Origin: Delphinus delphis
Taxonomy: Eukaryota > Chordata > Mammalia > Artiodactyla > Delphinidae
Direction: 5' to 3'
NCBI RefSeq assembly: GCF_949987515.2
Contig: NC_082694.2
Coordinates: forward strand, 57,906,080 to 57,970,079
Length of the DNA: 64,000 bases
Both the position numbers and the translations under genes were made by a program. Under the pieces are notes generated by a model. That model had not been told where the DNA came from. It did not search any database and saw only the letters and a list, made by a program, of their open reading frames with translations. Below are positions 59,421 to 64,000 of the stretch, piece after piece (position 1 is the stretch's first letter; every line of letters starts with the position of its first letter).

Positions 59421-59868
59421 TCACACACAAATCCATACTATTGGCTACAGACCCCATGTGATCCAGCTCTACCCTCTTTTTCCCTTATGCATCTTGGCCA
59501 TATTGGCCTTCTTGGTATTCCAACCGTTCCACACTCATTTCTGCCTCAGGACTTTTGCACTTGCTATTCCCTCTGGAAAGCTTTTTCCCGAAGTAGCCTC
59601 ACGTCTTCATTTCACTCAGCTCTCTGCTCAAATATCAAAAAGGCCTTTACTACCTATTGTGTTTAAATATCACCTTCACCATCACCCATTTTATATTCCT
59701 ACTACCCTGCTTTATTTTTCTTCACAAGATTGACATTACTTTATATATATATATATAAAGTAATGTCAATTCCTCTGGAAAGTTTGTTCTATGGGATCAT
59801 AGTATCATTCTTGTTCACTGTGTAAGCGATATTTGTAACATTTTTTGGTACATAATAGCCACTCAAAA
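59421..59868 (+). repeat. L2 LINE 3' end, sense (middle part)
   Basis: ATTGGCTACAGACCCCATGT, CTGCCTCAGGACTTTTGCAC, TTGCTATTCCCTCTGGAAAG, CAGCTCTCTGCTCAAATATC and GGTACATAATAGCCACTCAA are L2 sense. Its last few bases reappear after the SINE, at 60243-60265 (TTGTTGAATGGATAAAT). A 42-bp palindrome lies inside it. Confidence 0.88.
59729..59770. repeat. Perfect 42-bp palindrome
   Basis: The left half ATTGACATTACTTTATATATA is matched exactly by its reverse complement in the right half, with no spacer and a (TA)n centre. The next bases outwards (G and T) do not pair, so the dyad is exactly 42 bp. It can extrude as a cruciform. It lies inside L2 sequence whose consensus is not palindromic there, so it arose after the L2 inserted. 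Confidence 0.95.
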
Positions 59869-59879
59869 CATAATTGTTG

Positions 59880-60242
59880 GGACTTCCCTGGTGTTGCAGT
59901 GGTTAAGAATCTGCCTGCCAATGCAGGGGACACGGGTTCGAGCCGTGGTTTGGGAAGATCCCACATGCTGGGGAGCAACTAAGCCTGTGTGCCACAACTA
60001 CTGAGCCTGCACTCTAGAGCCCATGAGCCACAACTACTGAGCCCACATGCCACAGCTACTGAAGCTGCACACCTAGAGCCTGTGCTCTGCAACAAGAGAA
60101 GCTACCACAATGAGAAGCCTGTGCACCACAACGAAGAGTAGCCCCCGCTCACCTCAACTAGAGAAAAGCCCACAGGCAGCAACGAAGACCCAACGCAGCC
60201 AAAAATAAATAAAGTAAAATAAATAAATTTACTAAAAAACCT
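59880..60242 (+). repeat. CHR SINE, long form
   Basis: Head ACTTCCCTGGTGTTGCAGTG; a near-consensus B box in GGTTCGAGCCG; repeated CACAACTACTGAGCC blocks; CACAACGAAGAGTAGCCCCC; end GAAGACCCAACGCAGCC and an AAATAAAT tail. An 11-bp target-site duplication (CATAATTGTTG) lies at 59869-59879 and 60243-60253 and places it inside the L2 terminus. It is more diverged than the short copies. Confidence 0.95.
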
Positions 60243-60279
60243 CATAATTGTTGAATGGATAAATCAGTGAACAAGGAAG

Positions 60280-60395
60280 TCCTACAGAGGGTAAGCTAAT
60301 TGCCACATTTCAAAGAGCCTGTAAGTGACAGAGCCAGAATTTGAGCTCAGGCACAGAAAACTACGCAAATTCTATCCAAAATTCTGTCTACTGCC
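60280..60395 (-). repeat. MIR-like fragment, antisense
   Basis: GAGCCTGTAAGTGACAGAGC, CAGAATTTGAGCTCAGGCAC and the TCTGTCTACTGCCTTGATTC end fit antisense MIR. Confidence 0.65.
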
Positions 60396-60969
60396 TTGAT
60401 TCTGTGGAATTGTTCATGTCATATGCTGTACCTTGATATGTGTACAAAAGGAGACATGGGAAATAGAAAGTGGAATCAGTGTTTTTTCCATCTCTTAACC
60501 TGCTTGTATGTGGGCTGATTACTCAGGGAAATAAAAGCCAGACTGAAACTTAGTGAAACACAGATGCTGGTTGAAAATATGCGCAGATTATTACTCAATT
60601 TACAATTACTCCAAACTTGAATGATCATAGAGCTCCAAGATTTTTTTTTTTCTTCCCTTAGTTTATCCTCTGTAAATTTTGGTGCCTTTAGACAGGATAC
60701 AGACAAAACAACTTAGCCCCACAGGTCATTCTTCTCTGTTTGGCACTCAGACTTTTTTCCCTCTTTGCCTTCCTGTGTCCTACATTCCATTTGGGGGACT
60801 GTACTCCAAAGGCCAGACTTGTCACTTCCATTATAGCAAGAGCTCTGGTGGAAGAGAATGAAACATTGACTCAGGCTTGTTCTTTTTCCCAGAAAGGGTC
60901 ACGATAACTCTGATGGCAGGCGGTGGTCCTGGGAGGAATGGTGCTGTAATTTCAAGGCTGGGACTGTTC
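60396..60969. other. Unique non-coding sequence
   Basis: Nothing recognised except a T-run near 60641-60650. Confidence 0.5.
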
Positions 60970-61075
60970 CAACACGGAGTGCTGGGCCTCACCCCCAGAT
61001 ATACTAATCCATCTGGGGCAGAGCCCTTGAACTTATATTTCTAACAAATTCCTGGCGATGCCCATCCACTTGAAC
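60970..61075 (+). mobile_element. MER5A fragment
   Basis: AGTGCTGGGCCTCACCCCCA, GATATACTAATCCATCTGGG and TATATTTCTAACAAATTCCT then GGCGATGCC follow MER5A sense. Both termini are missing. Confidence 0.8.
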
Positions 61076-62590
61076 ACAGAGTACAGTGATAAAGAAAGAA
61101 ACTGCCCGTCGCAACTCTAGCAAAAGAACAACTTGGGAAAGGAATCTTGCTACTCATGCCATCAATTACTTAGTGTTTGCAACACAGGAAAACTAAAACA
61201 ACTCCAAATGTAGACATGCACAGCCAGGCTTCCTGAGTCTTAAAGGCAGCTTGTTCGTTCTGAAGACTACAGTCAGGATCCTTCAGGAAAATCAGAGGTT
61301 TTCAAAATGCAGATTTTCTGGTCATTGTAAAGCATCATGGCTCAGAGTTAGGGATACTCAGACACAACTTTGCTTCATTTTTCTTCTATTCATTGACTGA
61401 CAGCTCTGGGAATAAATCAGTGGCCCTGTCCATCTAAGAGCTGGAAGGTATCATCTGTCATATTCTTGGCTGTGGAGTTCTTTCTCTGACATTCTCCTTG
61501 GGGCTCCCAGGAATCTTCTGGATGCTTTCCTACATAGCTCCAATATAAGTATGTTTTCTTCCCCATCACGCTGCAATTTCCTTTGCAGATAAATGGAAAT
61601 TTAGTCGTGAAGCACCTCTACTGGTTTTCCAACATGTTTATTTTTAAATGTGTATGTTGTATTCATGAGGCAGAGATGTAGTCATTCCTTTTAAAGTGTG
61701 TGGTAAGAGGTATGGGATCTGTGAAGAGTAGTCGTACCAAAATGAAAGCTTTCTGCTCTGCTCTGATTGTGACCAAAGGAGATGGAGTGTTCAGATGTTT
61801 ACTTTTCGCGCTTATCACCCTGAAACGTGGACATCCACCACACAATGAAGAGAGTGTCTTGACCCTGAAGGATCCAGTAGGATTAGAAAAGCCTTGTATT
61901 CCAATCTTGGACTACTCAAACTGAGCCAGTCACCGAATTTGAAAATCCAAAACACCATCTTGCCCCTTTTCGAAAACAGACAAACAAACAAAACACTGCA
62001 GGTAACTCCCAAAGCTGTCCACGGTTTGTTCATCCTAACCAGTGCCGATTGGTTCATAAGGTGATTGGTCGGGGCAAGAGAGATTGGTTGGGGAAGCGTG
62101 TGTATGTGCTCTCAGATCTCAAATGCTTTTTACCACATTTAATGCTCAGTTTTGAGTATCAGGTTCAAGAATTCTTGGCATCAGTCCGGGAATCTAGGTC
62201 GTGCTAGGTACGCAACCTGAGGCCAGTCCTGAACAAGAGCTTCCCAGCAGGCTCAACCTCAAAATTCTAAACTTATGTACATTGGGCTAGATTGGCCGAG
62301 ACTAAGGCCACTAGGAGACTTAAAGTGTGTGATTTTTTTTTCTCACAGCGTTTAAATATTGCTTCATAAGATAGTTTACTCTCCACAGATCTTTCTGAGT
62401 GCATTTCTCTTAGTTGTTTTTCTCTGTAGTAGTTTACATTAAAATAAACAGTGGGTCTGGGTGTCTACTCAAAGATGAACTTTCTCAGAGACAAAACCAC
62501 TACTGCATGTTCGTAGTGCATACCTGGGGTGACCCTCTTTCTTGTCCCTTTTGTCTTCTGTCATTAAGGGACGGGGAGGGGTTGGATAGA
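61076..62590. other. Unique non-coding sequence
   Basis: No named repeat. Frames at 61700-61924 (plus) and 61815-62057 (minus) overlap and have no domain. Confidence 0.5.
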
Positions 62591-62628
62591 AATTCTTTAC
62601 ACTGCACTGAATTCTTTACACTGCACTG
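62591..62628. repeat. Exact 19-bp tandem duplication
   Basis: AATTCTTTACACTGCACTG occurs twice without mismatch (62591-62609, 62610-62628), followed by a partial TTTGCACTGAAT. Confidence 0.95.
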
Positions 62629-62959
62629 TTTGCACTGAATCTCTCTCTCCACTGCATCTTCCCTCACCTACATTGGCATAGACTCACACCTTGACCCCTT
62701 AAAATAATATTGCAGTAAGTCCCAGACAGACAGCTTGTGAAAGGAGCAGAGCCTGTCTTTTTGAATTGTCCCAGGAAAAGGCAGGTGATTTTGATCCTCT
62801 GCTGCTAACAAGTCGATATTTTAAATAACTCTAGCAGAGTATGTTTTTCACATCTGCCCTCGCTGACCCCTTCTTTCTTACAAAATGACTTCTCCAAGGC
62901 TTAGGTCAGTTAGTTTCCCTGGACCTTTTCTCCCCTCTTATGGCTGGTCCACTAGGTTG

Positions 62960-63075
62960 ACATTGTACAGACCCTGTCTTCCTCATCAGATTGTGAAATT
63001 CCTGGGACCTCCATCCCTGTACCTGACCCAGGTACTGGCATGTAGTTGACCCTCAGTTGATTATTGAATGGCTTT
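62960..63075 (+). repeat. L2 LINE 3' end, sense
   Basis: CAGATTGTGAAATTCCTGGG, CCATCCCTGTACCTGACCCA, GGTACTGGCATGTAGTTGAC and CCTCAGTTGATTATTGAATG follow the L2 terminus. Confidence 0.75.
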
Positions 63076-63660
63076 GTATGTTTGGGTCACCAACCTTTCC
63101 ATAATAAAAATGGAAAGGAATATTTCTGAGCTTCACCCAATCATGAGTAGAAGCTTAAGAGTTTTTCTTTGATTCCAAATGACAAGTAGAGTGGTCTGGA
63201 AACTCCCGAAGCAGTTTTCAAACTATATTTTCCATTCACATATTTCTTCAGTCTGTTGTGAACCTCTTTACCCTTAATCAGTAATAAGCACAACTATAGC
63301 ACTTATGGTATATTTGTATTTCATTTATAGAAATCGATGCCTTTGTTTTAAACCCTAGCCAGCTCTGCATAATTACCTGAACAATTTTGCATATGTAGGT
63401 ATGCAATCCTATGGGCCCTAGTACATACCAGGTTGACGGTCACAGGCACCAGTGTTTTCACCTGATCTGAATGGGTTGATATTTCTTAAGTGAATAGAAG
63501 AGTTCCTGGAGAGTAATAAGTGCTACATAAATTTTAATGAAGTTATCTCAAGTGACCTTAGAGATGATTATTCTAGAATTTCCTAAACTGTTACTTAAAA
63601 CTTGAGTTTAAAGTTCATAGGTGCTGTTTATAGGCATGTTCATAGGTGATGGACGAGAAA
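63076..63660. other. Unique non-coding sequence
   Basis: Nothing recognised. Confidence 0.5.
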
Positions 63661-63670
63661 AGGTAGGGCA

Positions 63671-63886
63671 GGGCTTCCCTGGTGGTGCAGTGGTTGAGAG
63701 TCCGCCTGCCGATACAGGGGACACAGGTTCGTGCCCCGGTCCGGGAAGATCCCACATGCCGCAGAGCGGCTGGGCCCGTGAGCCATGGCCGCTGAGCCTG
63801 CGCGTCCGGAGCCTGTGCTCCGCAACGGGAGAGGCCAGAACAGTGAAAGGTCCGTGGTACTGCAAAAAAAAAAAAAAAAAAAAAAC
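63671..63886 (+). repeat. CHR SINE, short form, with a 22-nt pure A-tail
   Basis: Head GGGCTTCCCTGGTGGTGCAG; B-box-like GGTTCGTGCCC; the end is disturbed (TCCGTGGTACTGC), then A22 at 63864-63885. The flanks share GGTAGGGCA (63662-63670 and 63887-63895), an exact short target-site duplication. A long uninterrupted A-tail suggests a young insertion. Confidence 0.95.
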
Positions 63887-64000
63887 GGTAGGGCAGAAGG
63901 GAGTTATCCTATGGCCAAACAGATCGAGGAAATGCATCACTGAACAGAATTTAAAAGGTTTATTTGCAGCTGAACTCTTTAGAGAGTCTATTATATACTA

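Noticed and set aside
1..64000. A CRISPR array, phage, operon or toxin system
   Set aside because: The window is vertebrate nuclear DNA; no regularly spaced repeats, bacterial-type ribosome-binding sites or long bacterial-type frames were seen.

Overview
The window is nuclear DNA from a mammal, most probably a toothed whale or close cetacean relative. The key evidence is eleven copies of a tRNA-derived SINE whose head reads GGGCTTCCCTGGTGGCGCAG. From known SINE families this is the CHR family, which is restricted to cetaceans, hippos and ruminants. Most copies are the short form, about 205 bp with a CCGCAAAA end. No ruminant BovB or Bov-tA elements were recognised. The long interspersed elements include the 3' ends of cetartiodactyl-type L1. 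The background is AT-rich, with no CpG island.

I found no protein-coding gene, no exon I could defend and no functional RNA gene. Open frames are short (200 codons or fewer) and unordered, and most of the longer ones fall inside SINE, L2 or GT-repeat sequence. The window therefore reads as intergenic or deep-intronic DNA. There is no operon, CRISPR array, phage or toxin system.

Layout: 1-6.4 kb is mostly unique AT-rich sequence with old MIR and L2 fragments. At 6.5 kb lies a young short CHR SINE with a perfect 15-bp target-site duplication. 6.7-10.3 kb is mostly unique and holds two conserved-element candidates. At 10.3-11.5 kb an old L2 is split by an L1 3' end. 12.5-15.3 kb holds T8G11, a pyrimidine-rich stretch, a (GT)22 microsatellite, a 58-bp internally deleted mini-SINE and a TA satellite. 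15.3-25.7 kb is quiet, with MER20, MER5A and L1M fragments. 25.7-31.1 kb is dense in old repeats: L2, MER5A, an antisense MLT1 LTR and a long CHR SINE. 31-43 kb is mostly unique with scattered MIRs and one antisense L1. 43-64 kb holds eight of the eleven SINEs plus nested MIR/L2/SINE insertions and a perfect 42-bp palindrome at 59.73 kb.

The observations most worth checking are structural: the mini-SINE deleted between 6-bp microhomologies, a long CHR SINE with a possible 3' transduction (54.67-54.75 kb), the 42-bp palindrome in an L2, and several unique stretches that look like conserved non-coding elements. All repeat-family names are from memory of consensus sequences; fragment ends are approximate unless a target-site duplication fixes them.
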